Below, piece after piece: positions 24,061-35,860 of a stretch of DNA of 64,000 nt (its first letter is position 1; every line of letters begins with the position of its first letter). A program made the position numbers and the translations under genes. Origin of the DNA: Acanthosepion pharaonis (Eukaryota > Mollusca > Cephalopoda > Sepiida > Sepiidae); assembly GCA_903632075.3 (NCBI GenBank), contig CAHIKZ030002034.1:186001-250000 (forward strand), read 5' to 3'. Under the pieces are notes generated by a model that saw only the letters and a program-made list of their open reading frames with translations, searched no databases and was not told where the DNA came from.

Positions 24061-27000
24061 GTTTTTTTTTTTTCAATAGTAAACCCTTTTTCAAATTAAA
24101 AAAAATTAAATAATAAAATAAAGCAAAATAAAAAAGTTGCTAGAAAGGAAATAATAATTAATGCATGAACTTTATTACAAAATAAAAAAATTTCTCCTTT
24201 CTAGAATTTCTTTTTATTTTGTAAATAATCATTTTCTTCACGCACACAAACTTTGTAAAGAGCAAAAAATAATTGTGGGGAGAATCCATAAAAATACTCA
24301 ACGAAAAAAAGAAAATCAGGAAGAAGAAATACCATGGATTTTTTGCTGAGGAATAGTTTTGTTTTAATAAAAACAAATTTCTGGTGAAAGTCACTTGATA
24401 ATAATTTAATAATTATTCAATTTATTCGTTTGGAAATAAAATAAACACTGCAACAGCTTTGAGAGAAATATTTCTTTAAAAATCATAAAACTACTGTCGT
24501 TGACCTTGATGACAGTTCATGGCCTACTCCCTGTGTCACTGTAAAATGTTATTTTCAGTATGTTTTAAGCAAAAAGAAAGGAATACTTTTACAAAATCCA
24601 GTTAATTAATAATTAAATTTACTAATTTACTTTGAAATAAATCTGTAGGACAAGTATTGGATTTTCAAGAGATTTTTATATTTTTCGTTTATAAATAAAT
24701 GGAGGTTCGATGAGTGAGTGATAACTGTGCCAATGTTTTAAAAATGTCTAAAAACTTACATATGTAATTTTTCTTTTTTAAGGATTAGCTTTTAAAACCA
24801 AAATTTAAATTCAAAGACATTTTTTAAATTATTTCAATTTTTTTTTCTAAGTCCATGGTGGTATCTACTTTATTGTGTTGTGCCTAGGAGTATAATGGGG
24901 TTACCAAGAAGAGCTACACACTGTATTTTAAAACAAGATTGCATTTTGGATTGGTCCAACTAAAAGAATAAAGATAATCTGAGCATAAAATTAAGGCACA
25001 TTACCTTGCAAATCAATGTTAAAGACAGGCAAGTACTATATTTTGGGGGTGAGTAAGAGGCACAAACTGGCTAGACAGAGTGAAAGAGTAAGAAGATAAA
25101 CAAGGGGGCGAGTATAAAAAGTTTTCAGCTTGACCAAGTCACTCTTAAAAATAAATAAGTAATAGAAAAAAAATCTTGAGGTTTGATCTTTTGATCAGAT
25201 TTGGGTTGGGTTGAGAAATTTTTCAGCACCCCCTTATAATTTCTACCAACCCTAAACATTTGCCCCAATTATATCCATTTAAATCTGGCATGTGGCCAAA
25301 AAACAAAACAGATATGGAGGAAAGGGAAAGTGTTGGTCTTTATTATCCTGTCATTAACTTGGCTAGTTGCAATCACTGACCCAGCCATTCTTCATTGTTC
25401 CTTTTACAATAACACTGCATTTATTCTGAATTTGCAATGCAACAATCACCAAATAGAATTTCTATAAAGAGAATATGACCAACTAAAAAAAAAAAATTTA
25501 TTAATTATAGTAAACATTCTTAACCCAATGATTTAAATGAAATAAGATATATTTAAAAAATGTGTTAATGTTCTCCTCCAAGCTGAATATAGCAACAAAC
25601 AAAAAACAAACAAACAAAAAAAAAAACAACAATTTAACAAGTCAAAAAATGATGGAGAATAATATAAAATGAAAACAATATCCCACATCAGCAGATAATT
25701 TTGTCTTCTGCCATCTAATTTTGGAAGAGACAAGTGAAAAACAGAAATGGGGAGAAAACTATTCAACTAAAGGAAAACAATTCCACTTTAACTCTTACTA
25801 GGCTGACAGATCTTTCTCAGATGCACAAAAGATAACTAGTCACCCAAAAATATTCTCCAATTTTATCCGTTTGTTTGCTGAAGACACACACAATCTTGAT
25901 GCTTAAAGTAGTAGGAATGAAGAGACAAATCATTATAGGCTTCCTTTATTCACATTACTTAAATCACCATTTGCATTATATTAAGTGAAAAAAATAAAAA
26001 ATAAATAAAATAAAACACTCTTCCTGTAAAGCAAAAGGTCAATGTTGCTACAAACAGAATTGACTTCCAAGGTAAAAACATTCTCCCAGAAGCATACAAA
26101 TTATCAACAAGCCAATTCATACAAATTATGTTGGCTTTCAATAAGCCTGCATAACAGATGTATGACAACATAGTGAAATAATTCATGTACACGAGTTTCC
26201 TTCAAATCACTACAACAAACACAGGTCCTGCTGAGGAAGACTTTTAGGTGATCCAGAGCACGCCTCAATTCACCAACCATGCATTTGTTCATCCAGCAAT
26301 GTGGCAGTGATGATATGCCAATCAGTAACATTTCAGAGTTCTGCACACAATTGTGTGACCATAATTTTATCCATAGACTTTCTTTTTAACTTATTAAGCA
26401 AGGGAAGCCATCTCAGCCTTAGCTATCTTTACACTTGGCTGATATCTCCCAATATAAAAAATTCACTTGATGTCTGCATCATTAATCTAAGTTGAGTTAG
26501 TGATGATCATTATGGTTGTTCTTTGGGTCCAATGAAAACTTTGTTTTGCAATTTATCAATGGATCCAGAGCAAATAGATAACAGGCAATGGTGGTGAAGA
26601 AGACAATTGATTGAGCATTATGGATTTCTGACAAGAGGCATTTTCTGACATTGGATTTGGTAGAGTGATTTATGACCCTACGATCTGAACCACCCTATTA
26701 CTATTTACCATGCTACAGTATCAATATGTTGGTTTTCTACTTGAGACAAGTGGCAGCTTCCAACCTTCAACATAAACAGTAGGAAATATAACTGAACTTT
26801 CTTGTCGATCATCAAAATTCCCAATTTGAAGAAAGTATCTAGCCAAATTAATAGCTAATATGCAGCTAGAGACCTATAAAAAAATGCCCCTATATGTCCC
26901 TTATATTTTACCCCCAAAATATTTTCCTTTATTGACAAATCTTTTTTCATTAGAGCCAAGCAATCTTCAACTGTAGATAACAATATGTCCCACAAAGGAA

Positions 27001-30000
27001 AGCTTGTGCCTTTTACAGTATAAGTTTTTACTATTTTTTTTTCCGATGTATACATACCTACCAATAACAAAGTTTCATTTATAAATTACACACAATATTT
27101 AATGAACAATAACAACATTATATTATAATAAAAGTTGTGTGATTAATAGATTCCTTTTTAAGATAGGTTTTAGCAACTTCTACAGTTGATTTTTTTTTTC
27201 CTTTTTTAATTTGAGGACTTTCCTTATTTCGCTTCAAGGAAGCAAATTTATAGCTTTTGGGTACATTTAAATTACTAGCATCACTACTCTTGAAATTTGG
27301 GACTTTTATTAAGTGAAACTTATGAATTGTTTAATTCTGTGTTTCATCAGTGAAACCACAAATGAGGTGTGGGTGCTGATGTATTTATTTTGGCAGACCT
27401 ACACATAAAAAATATGGCAGTGTTTTTTGTGGCAACATACTTGGTTTCGTTGATCTTTGCTGTAGACAGGAAATATCTTTGACCCTACTGCTCTAAGTAA
27501 TAAGAGATACTGTTTGGAGGAGGGATCTCCAGTCACCAGGCTATAACTTTTCCTTTTTCCTTTCCCAAAGGCAAAAGAAAAAAATTAAATTTATTCTCAA
27601 AGTTTAAAATCAAAATTCATTTTTCTTTTTTCAAGATATCACTATGACTATGCATACAGTGGATATGCATGATGGTGACACGTGTGTGTTTATATGGAGG
27701 AGAGTATTAACAAATACTGGGCTTTGCCCAATGGTAACAACTGCAAAAGAGCATTCACCATGTTCACATACTCAACTGTCCTTTTCTTTTAGACTTTAGG
27801 TCAAACAGTTGGAGGCATTTTTAGTTACACATTCAGAATGTGATTTCAGTTGATTTGTAAAATCCTTCTTTAATCACAGAACTATTTTTAATTAAAATTA
27901 TTAAACCTTATGTACCTTACAGTTGACATAACAAACTTTTATAAAAATTGTAATTTATAAATAAAATTTTTCATTGTAATTTTTTAAAATTCAGTATTTT
28001 AACAAGTGTATGAAAAATGTTTTGTGATCTTTACTAAAATGACATATTGCAACTTAGCAAGATCTTTTGAGAAAAAAAACAATAGACACTGGCTGGATGT
28101 GTTTTTGATTTTTGGAATTACTAAAATGTTTAAAATAAAATTATACTTTCATCAGGCATAGAAAAGAAATACTGTGTAATTCAATAATTTTCATTTAAGT
28201 TGGTTACACAAGTAAAACAAGATTTTACCAACTCTTAAGTTTATATAAAAACATGCAGAAAACTGACCAGTACTTTTAAAGTGTTTTATAAAACAAAAGA
28301 TATATAGACCAACATTTTGTACTTTAGTCATAGTTCAGTCTAACAACACTTCAAACCCACTTATCTAAAAACGAGTGGTACTTAATAGTAATGCAAGTTC
28401 CATTTGTTATTCATGTATGAAAATAAAAAAAACACTTGTCACATAAATAACAAACAAATGAAACTATCATTACTGTCAGTAAAGTATCTTTTATGACTAA
28501 TATCCTGATTATATGACATGAAAAATTCAAATTCTAACTTAATTCCAATAATCTAATACTGCATAAAAGTCAGCATATGTGCACTTTATTCAATGTAACA
28601 ATGTTATTTAATGTGTCAATAAATCATAGGGACCTTCTTGGCAGAGATTTTAAATTTGTGAATATCTGATGGATAGTGTACAATTTATTTATAGTAATAA
28701 TTAGCTCTCTTTTGAGAAGAGATACTGTGGATTGATAGATGTCCTGTCTCCAAATAATCAGGCATACTTATTTGTTGGCAGGTAAATGCTAACCCTGAAC
28801 ATCCCAAGTATCAATGTTAATCCATAGAAATAAATAAATATAGGTTGCTTATTTATGTATTTGTTTTTTTTAGTCACTAATGCAATTTCCTTTCATAGGC
28901 AAAAATCTTTATTGCATGTGAACAGACCTGGTTTAATGCTAGGTTTGAGCTCATTAACTGACTGCTTTATCTAATATTTCTATATTAACCAGATATTGGC
29001 AATATTTTCCTCAACATTTAAAAGCAGGAAAAGTTTTAAAATCTCACAATGTTTTTTTTTTCTAATTAATATTCTGAGAAGAGAGTAATTCATAACATAC
29101 AATCACCAATAGTGAGTGTTGGAAAAGAGTTTTTTAGATTGATACTTTTTGGCAGCAAATAAAGAACTAAATATTAAAGAAAAACTATCAATGCCAGTCA
29201 ATATGTTCAGTTCTAATGTTCTTACCTGCTTGTGTGTTGTGTTCTTTATTGACTGGTCAATATAGAAATTTACCAAACTCAGCTTAATATGGCACAAGAC
29301 TAAATAAGGTGCGGAATGAAAGTAGGAAGATCATATTACATCAATTTTTCAAGTGGGAAAGGTCTGTCTGCATGGAAAACAAGGACTTGCAAACTTGACA
29401 TTTACTGGAACTCAAAATGCTGACCACTAGAAATAATGGGAAATATACAACTGTCAGCCACCAAGCAAATCCCGCAAAGACTAATAATAAGCAGAAACGA
29501 GAATGTGGTCCTTGAAAATAAAACAAGTGTTCTGAGACAGAATGGATTACCAAAAATCTGTCAACTAGCTACTGCTTTATAGAATCACAAAATGATACTA
29601 AAAGAAAGCAGGAGGAAGAGTAAAATATTGTGCAAATATTGTGCAAAACTTTGTTGTTCAATTAAGAAATTATGTAAAATTGAGTCATTTCCATGATCAT
29701 AGCATTGTACCAACTGGCAAGGATATTGAGAAAGCTCGTCCTTTGATTCTCAGTGGCAACTGCCATGAACCAGAAACTTCTGATATAATGATTATAATAA
29801 TGAACTTTAAAAAAAATCAATAGAACAAGGGACTAGGAAATTAGTAATACTATGAGACTATTTAAAAAAAGAAAAGAAAAAAAGGAAGATTCATCAGTAC
29901 TGAAAAGCATCTTTAGTGTGCTATAATAAAACAATACACATAACAGCTGACAAAAGAGCAAGCAATTGATAAAAGGACAACAAATATAAATATAGTAAAA

Positions 30001-30956
30001 ATGAAAGTAAATGAGAAAAGATAAATATAAATAGGGAATTCAAAAGGACATAAAAATATAATACTGGACTTTGAATGTAGAGTTTTGTACTTGACAGATG
30101 TTATCACAACTATGCCTGTTTTCTAATATAAAAAGACCCAGACATTGCTAAGCTGAAAACATCCAAAAATAGAAATGAAATGTTTATCATTGCAGTCCAA
30201 AACAGATGTATCAGAACCACAATAATATAGAATTAATAAAACATAGAAAAAAAGTAAATTTTTTAAAATTATTAAAACTTATAGTTGTTTCATGATATAT
30301 GTATATAATATGTTATTATTTTTATTACGAGAGATTATAATAAAATAAAAATAATAATATATTGCTCTACTTTTTTAAAAATGGTACAAACAATGGAATT
30401 TTACTCTGTTCTTTCTCTCATTTGGATATAATATTATACGAAAAGATTACTTAACTTTTAAATATCAATTTTATCCTGACTGCAAAGTTTCTTGGTAAAA
30501 TTTCCAGTCTTCAGAGGTTGTAGTTTTAAACAGTATTTCCAAATTTTTTTAATTTGTTCCGTGTCTTTTTCAATCAGCCTTTCCACTCATTTTTGTATAT
30601 GTGCATATTCAAGCATTTAATGTTCTTTTACGTGCACATGTTCATGAAATTTTGCTTTTGTTTACATCATTCTTTTTTTCAGTTGTAGATTTTTCTTCCT
30701 GTTGTAAATTTTTTCTTCAAAATTAACATTTTTTATGGTTTATATAGAAGTTATGTTATACTATTAATTAAATTGTAATATTTGTTAATTTTTATTATTA
30801 ACTAAATTATAATATTTTAGTTAATATTTTTAATTAATATTTTAATTGATTTATTATGTTATATTATTATTAAAGTAACAAAGTAAATATTTGTTTATTA
30901 TGTCAGCATCAGCCCATTATTTCATTTTTTTTATTTAATAATTTGATTATAAAGTC

Positions 30957-30979
30957 ATATATATATATATATATATATT
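30957..30979. repeat. (AT)n microsatellite
   Basis: About 11 alternating AT units. Confidence 0.95.
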
Positions 30980-31989
30980 AATTATATGATGTTTGGCAGA
31001 GTAGCAACAGTAATATACTGGAATTTGTTCAAATAAGCAAAGATCAATAACTTTTCTGAAGCATAAAAAAGTGTAATGTGTTAAGATATAGATGTACACT
31101 GACTTCCTCAGTCAAAGAAGGAAACCAAATCTGGTTGATGTCAAAAAGAGAAGATATTCTATTAAACTATGGTCATAAGTGTTCTTGCAGGTCATGGGGT
31201 AACAATGAACAAAAATGGAAATGAATTGTAGAATATGAGTATTAGGATTAATGACTAGTCTAGAGAGAATGGTTTCAAAGACATTTCAAGTAAACCCAGA
31301 AAAAAATATTTGAAGAAAAGTTGAGACTGTTCCCAAACATGACACAGTTGAGGTGGCTGAGAGAACCAGTAATTTGCTTGCTCTTTTCTGTGTTGTCTTT
31401 TAATCTCTAGCAACAGCTACACTCATCTGGTATAAATATATAAATGCAATAATAACGTCAACCTCATATGCAGTCTGCTATTATTTGGGGTCATTTAGTT
31501 ATCCATTTAAAAATATGAATCTCTGGGATTTTCTGTTTATCTGTGATGTTCACACACACACTTTAGTAACATAAGTGATAGTGCAAGATTTATCAGCATA
31601 GGAAATGGAAGCATACAAGTCACTTCAATTGATTTCAGCTCAACAAGTGATTATAAATTAGAAGGCTATTATAATTTTGTAGCATACCAAAACTGATATT
31701 AGGATAATAATTAATGATGGAGCTTAGTGATAATTAGTATTTTTAAATTATAACACAAATTTTATAAATAGTACTTGACAGTATGCAGAGTTTGTAGTGG
31801 ACAACAATAGTTGTTTTGTCTTGACAGTTTTCTTCTTTCATCAGGTTTTATCTTGCAAAAATTGTGTGATCAAATCAGATTGTGGTCACCACTTTGTAGT
31901 AGATGGGTTACAACTTGTAACAAGGTGTTACTAATGAATATACAGACAGAAATACCTAAAAAAAATGAACATTTCTCTGCTTAGCTGTA

Positions 31990-32040
31990 GTATATATATA
32001 TGTGTGTGTATATTTTTTACACACACACACATATATATGC
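31990..32040. repeat. Compound TA/TG hairpin
   Basis: A run of TATATATATATGTGTGTGTA is followed, after a short T-rich loop, by its near-perfect reverse complement (AC)n then ATATATATGC. It could form a stem of about 20 bp. Confidence 0.75.
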
Positions 32041-32349
32041 ACCATATAATTTAGTTGAAAATTCCAATTTGTCTCCCTGAATGAAACAAATGAGAACAAA
32101 AAAGAGAAAGTATTTTTCCCACTTTCCTTTTATAGTGTTAAATACAATGCCACCTAATAGACATTAAGCAAAAACCCATGGCAGGTACAGTGGAATAATC
32201 CTACAAGTTCTCCAAAGATGACATTTAGGAGAGTTTGATTAATGTTTTATTTTAAATGACCCCCAAGACTACAAGCTTTGTTGTCATCTAACTTTAAAAG
32301 AATTTTTTTAAGTACTGAAGAAAAAGCTCAAGTTTTTTTTTTTAATTTT

Positions 32350-33070
32350 TTATTTAATATCTCGAACAGAGCTTGGGTTCAAGGCATCCATATACCGTAA
32401 ACCAACAATCACTGAATTTCAACTCCCACCATCCATACAGTGTAAAGAAAGGGATCGTCCACTGCTTACAACACCGAGCAAAAGTCATAAGTGGCAACCC
32501 AGAGACATTAGATAAAGAATTGGTCAGTATAAGTAGTACCCTACAACGTAACAACTACTTTGGGTACATGGCAGCAGCCCCAATAAGCTAGGATAGGCGG
32601 ATACAAGAGGACAATAACACTCAGAAAACAGTCTGCCTGCCTTATGTGAAGGGGTTATCAGAGAAAATACAAAGGATCTACAGTCCATATAACATCATGA
32701 CAACTTTCAAAAGCACTTTGCAGATATCTCTCTCGAGTAAGACCCCCCCCCTATAGAGGAGAACATGACTAAAGACAGTGTGTATGCCATCCTGTGCAGC
32801 TGTGGAAAGAAATATAAAGGGGAGACAGGCCACCCATTAAGGTAAGGCTTCAGAAAGCTGTAACACAAGGGGAAGTGGAAAAATCAGGCGTGGCTGATCA
32901 CATATAGAGAGAAAAGGGAGATCACCGCACTCTGTGGGATCAGGTTGAAATCATAAACAAAGAACATCATTGGAAAATTCATAAACTTAAGGAATAAGCA
33001 CATATGCTAGGCCACAAATCTCCTGAGCCGACCAAGCATAGAAATGAATACAATATAGGAACCAGTAATA
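32350..33070 (+). pseudogene. Penelope-like element relic with GIY-YIG endonuclease remnant
   Basis: Plus-strand translation gives, in order, an IYRKPTITEF-type stretch in one frame, NSHHPYSVKKGIVHCLQHRA and a TLQRNNY segment in another, then CLPYVKGLSEKIQRI and finally VYAILCSCGKKYKGETGHPL. The last corresponds to the GIY-YIG nuclease core with its CxC and Y-x-G-E-T signature. It is followed by a broken LADHT/EKREITAL...HHWKIHKLK-like region and SRPSIEMNTI. Penelope-like retroelements carry this nuclease after the reverse transcriptase. Here the reverse-transcriptase core is absent and several stops and frame changes interrupt what remains. It is a 5'-truncated, inactive copy. Confidence 0.8.
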
Positions 33071-33184
33071 AGGAGTGCCAGATGAAAGAGATAACAACAA
33101 CAAAAATTGCAATACAAGATCTGGTAAAAAACATGCAATGATAATAGCAAAAATTGCAATATGAGCACTGGTAACCCAGAAATT

Positions 33185-33285
33185 CATATATGGCACAGTA
33201 GATAAAGGTGTTAGTTAGATCCAGTGACAGGACCCAAAGAGTGTGAGTTCAATACTTGGTTAAGACAGTGAAGAACTTGGAGAGG
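33185..33285 (+). mobile_element. tRNA-derived SINE head, degraded
   Basis: An A-box-like CAGTAGATAAAGG is followed after about 40 bp by a B-box-like GAGTTCAATAC, then GGTTAAGACAG. The layout matches the minus-strand SINE at 9.2-9.36 kb, though the body downstream differs or has decayed. Confidence 0.45.
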
Positions 33286-35100
33286 AAAATTAACAGGATA
33301 ACTGATCACTGACATCCATTAGACATGACATCGAGAGTTTCAAAGCAGTTGTATCATCAGCAGTGTTTACAAATGATCTGAGTATATTCTTAGGCAGATC
33401 ATGTATGAAGATCAAAGAAAGGGTTGGTCTGAGAAGTGACCCCTGGGGTGCCTGCATTGATCTCTAGAGGGCTCCAGAGGATAGCTACCTTCATGTCAGG
33501 AAGGATTTTATGATAGAGAAGACCCTTCTAGCAATTCCATTTGGAAGCTTGTTGAGCTTGTTTGAGATATCTAGTGCTATGGTCCTTGAGGTGTGTTTGT
33601 AAAGACGTCCTAACTACCATCACTCACAGAATCAGTATTCTGTGAATGATGGTAGTTATTGAATCAGGCTGACTGAAACCCATACTGCAAAATTACCAAT
33701 AAACATAATTCTTTTTTTCTTCTATCTTAAACTCTTAGTGATATTGGATTGGGGGAAATATTAATTTCCATTCCTTTAATTAAAAAATTATTAACTAAAC
33801 TCAGGAATGAAAATGAAGTTCAGAATACTTGCATATTTGAGGCATTTTCATTTCACCTTTCATTCAGTTACTCAGTTAAGTGCCGCATGTAGTACATGCT
33901 TAGGTGATCATGTATCTTTCAATAGTCAGAAGATTTTCCTGTAGTAGGTTGCCATTTCTTTCTGTGGTAGACTGGTTGCCAACCAAGGCTAAACAACCCA
34001 GTTCGCCTGCAGTTTAACCCATAGCTGGGGGGGAGATAGAATTATGTTACATAATGAGATAATTTCTTGTAACTCATTTCAAACAACACACGTGTTTGAA
34101 ACGAGTTAAAAAAAATCTGCATCAAGCACAAAAAGTTTCAAACTTTCCAACAAATCACATTTTATTTTTTATTTTCTTTATCAGAAGAAATATCTTTTTT
34201 TTTTAATCCAAAAGGTGAAATAAAATAGGTGGACCCTTTGAAGTAAAATTCAAGGCAAGATAAACTAAATTTATTTCCCAATTATTGCCACCACTTGTTT
34301 ACTATCAGGTAACGGTTAAGTCGTTAAGAACTAGGAGACTTCCGATATTTCATTGCAAACTAACAACTGTTAAATAAGACAGCCGTGATTACCTTTTTTT
34401 TTCCTTTTTTTTTCTTCCCCACCCTTCTCCCTCATAATTTTTCCCTTTGGAACAATGAACAGGTCCTCTCTGGGGCACAGATCTCTCCAGTCCAGTCTAA
34501 GTGTCAAAGTTTTTTCTTTTGTTTTGTATTTTTAATTTATCACTTGACCAAGAAGAATCCCGTGTACCAATTAATTAAAAAGAAGCAAAAAATAAAACAA
34601 AAAACACTCATCTAATTAAAATTTAAAACTAAAAGGAAATTATTTTTTAAAAAAAGAAACGAATACTAACGTTCAACAAAAGCCTAAGTAACGTGACAAA
34701 CACACACAAAAAAAATCGACTAAAATTCGTTTTAATTTTAAAACCTAGACACTCAAGTGAAGATAATAAAACTGTGTGACAGTGTCAGTACACTACACAC
34801 TAACGAAAAATAATTGTACTTCTAACTTCTATGATTGAAAACACTACGATTTTATTTTATCACTTCATGTGCCGTACTGCTGACCTTCCTAATCCTAAGG
34901 TAAAGTGTGTTCCACAAACAAAAAAGAAAAATAAATAAAAGTAAAACTTTAATGTAGCTTTCGTTTCCATCCCTTCTACTTTTTACGTTCACCAGATTTT
35001 ATTATTTTTTTAGCTTACCCTCTGCCTTTCCCATCTCTGTGACTTCTTAGACAATTTGTGACAATTATGACTCTCCACAACTTCCTGTCTTTTTCTTGTT
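33286..35100. other. AT-rich DNA, no supported gene
   Basis: Contains a short inverted repeat near 33606-33655 (AACTACCATCACTCACAGAAT against ATTCTGTGAATGATGGTAGTT) that could form a hairpin of about 21 bp. No coding signal was found. Confidence 0.5.
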
Positions 35101-35109
35101 CGAAGTAAT

Positions 35110-35860
35110 TCCTGCTTTTTAATGACCCCTTTTTGTTTTAGTGGTACTCGGACTTCTCAAGTAGTTTGCACGTAGTTTTCTATTGCTTCTCTTCTCTCTG
35201 CAGCATGCCGTGCATGTGTGAAATTCCCCAAGCCTTCTTTCCTCATTATGATCCTGAAATTTCAGCCATCTTTTTTTTTTCATTCTTAGCAGCAGTTTTT
35301 TTTTTGTATTTCCTATTCCACATAGAACTTCCTCGTTTGTCACATGCTCTGTCCATAGTATTTTCAACATTTCTCAGTACACCCACATCTGTCCCTTCAA
35401 GTATTCTTTATTTGTGACAAATTATCCATCATTCACTGCCATAAACATAGTAATCTAGTACTCTTTTCTTTGTTTATTCAGATTTCTGAAAAAGCATACT
35501 TCGCTTTCTCGATGCACTTTTTAAATTATTTTCTACGTCACACTTTTCCGCACTTGCTTGATTTTTACGGTCAGGATACGGAACTCACACTTAAAGTTGT
35601 TTCTTATGCCGACAACCGTTCATTCTGTTTTATTACAGTTTTTTGTTAGTCTTTCTTTACTTTTTTCTTTCGTCTATTTCTTTCAGCTTTCCTCTGTATG
35701 TACCTATTGTTTTTAGCGTATAAGGTTACGTCCGCCGAATATACTTGTATTCAATTTCTAGTCCTCTCAAATTTAGAATCATATTCTTGCTGTGTAGTGT
35801 ACTGTGTACATGAAATCTACTGAGAAAACAAACTTTTCTTGGCGTACTATTTTTCTATTT
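35110..35860 (-). pseudogene. LINE reverse-transcriptase C-terminal relic
   Basis: Minus-strand translation contains LKILWTEHVTNEEVLCGIG followed by LLRMKKKRWLKFQDH, an EGLGNF-like turn and RKRQEVVESHNC. This is the pattern of the post-polymerase tail of endonuclease-type LINEs (I/WTD..TNE..VL...IK.RKL.F.GH.MR). Frameshifts and stops occur throughout, and the polymerase core upstream (35450-35860) is barely recognisable. It is an inactive fragment; the clade is uncertain (L2-, CR1- or RTE-like). Confidence 0.5.

Larger units (their letters stand above)
24075..32345. other. Long AT-rich stretch without a supported gene
   Basis: More than 8 kb in which I find no protein family, RNA gene or bounded element. 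Open frames reach 80 codons (for example 26104-26346 minus and 26855-27070 minus) but have no motif, splice context or codon pattern that persuades me. It could be intron or intergenic DNA. Confidence 0.5.

Noticed and set aside
26855..27070. 71-codon minus-strand frame with protein-like composition
   Set aside because: Could be an old transposon scrap, but I could not match it to any family.
33930..34040. SINE or tRNA-like segment with GTTCGCCTGCAGTTTAACCC
   Set aside because: No convincing A box or folding; left unassigned.
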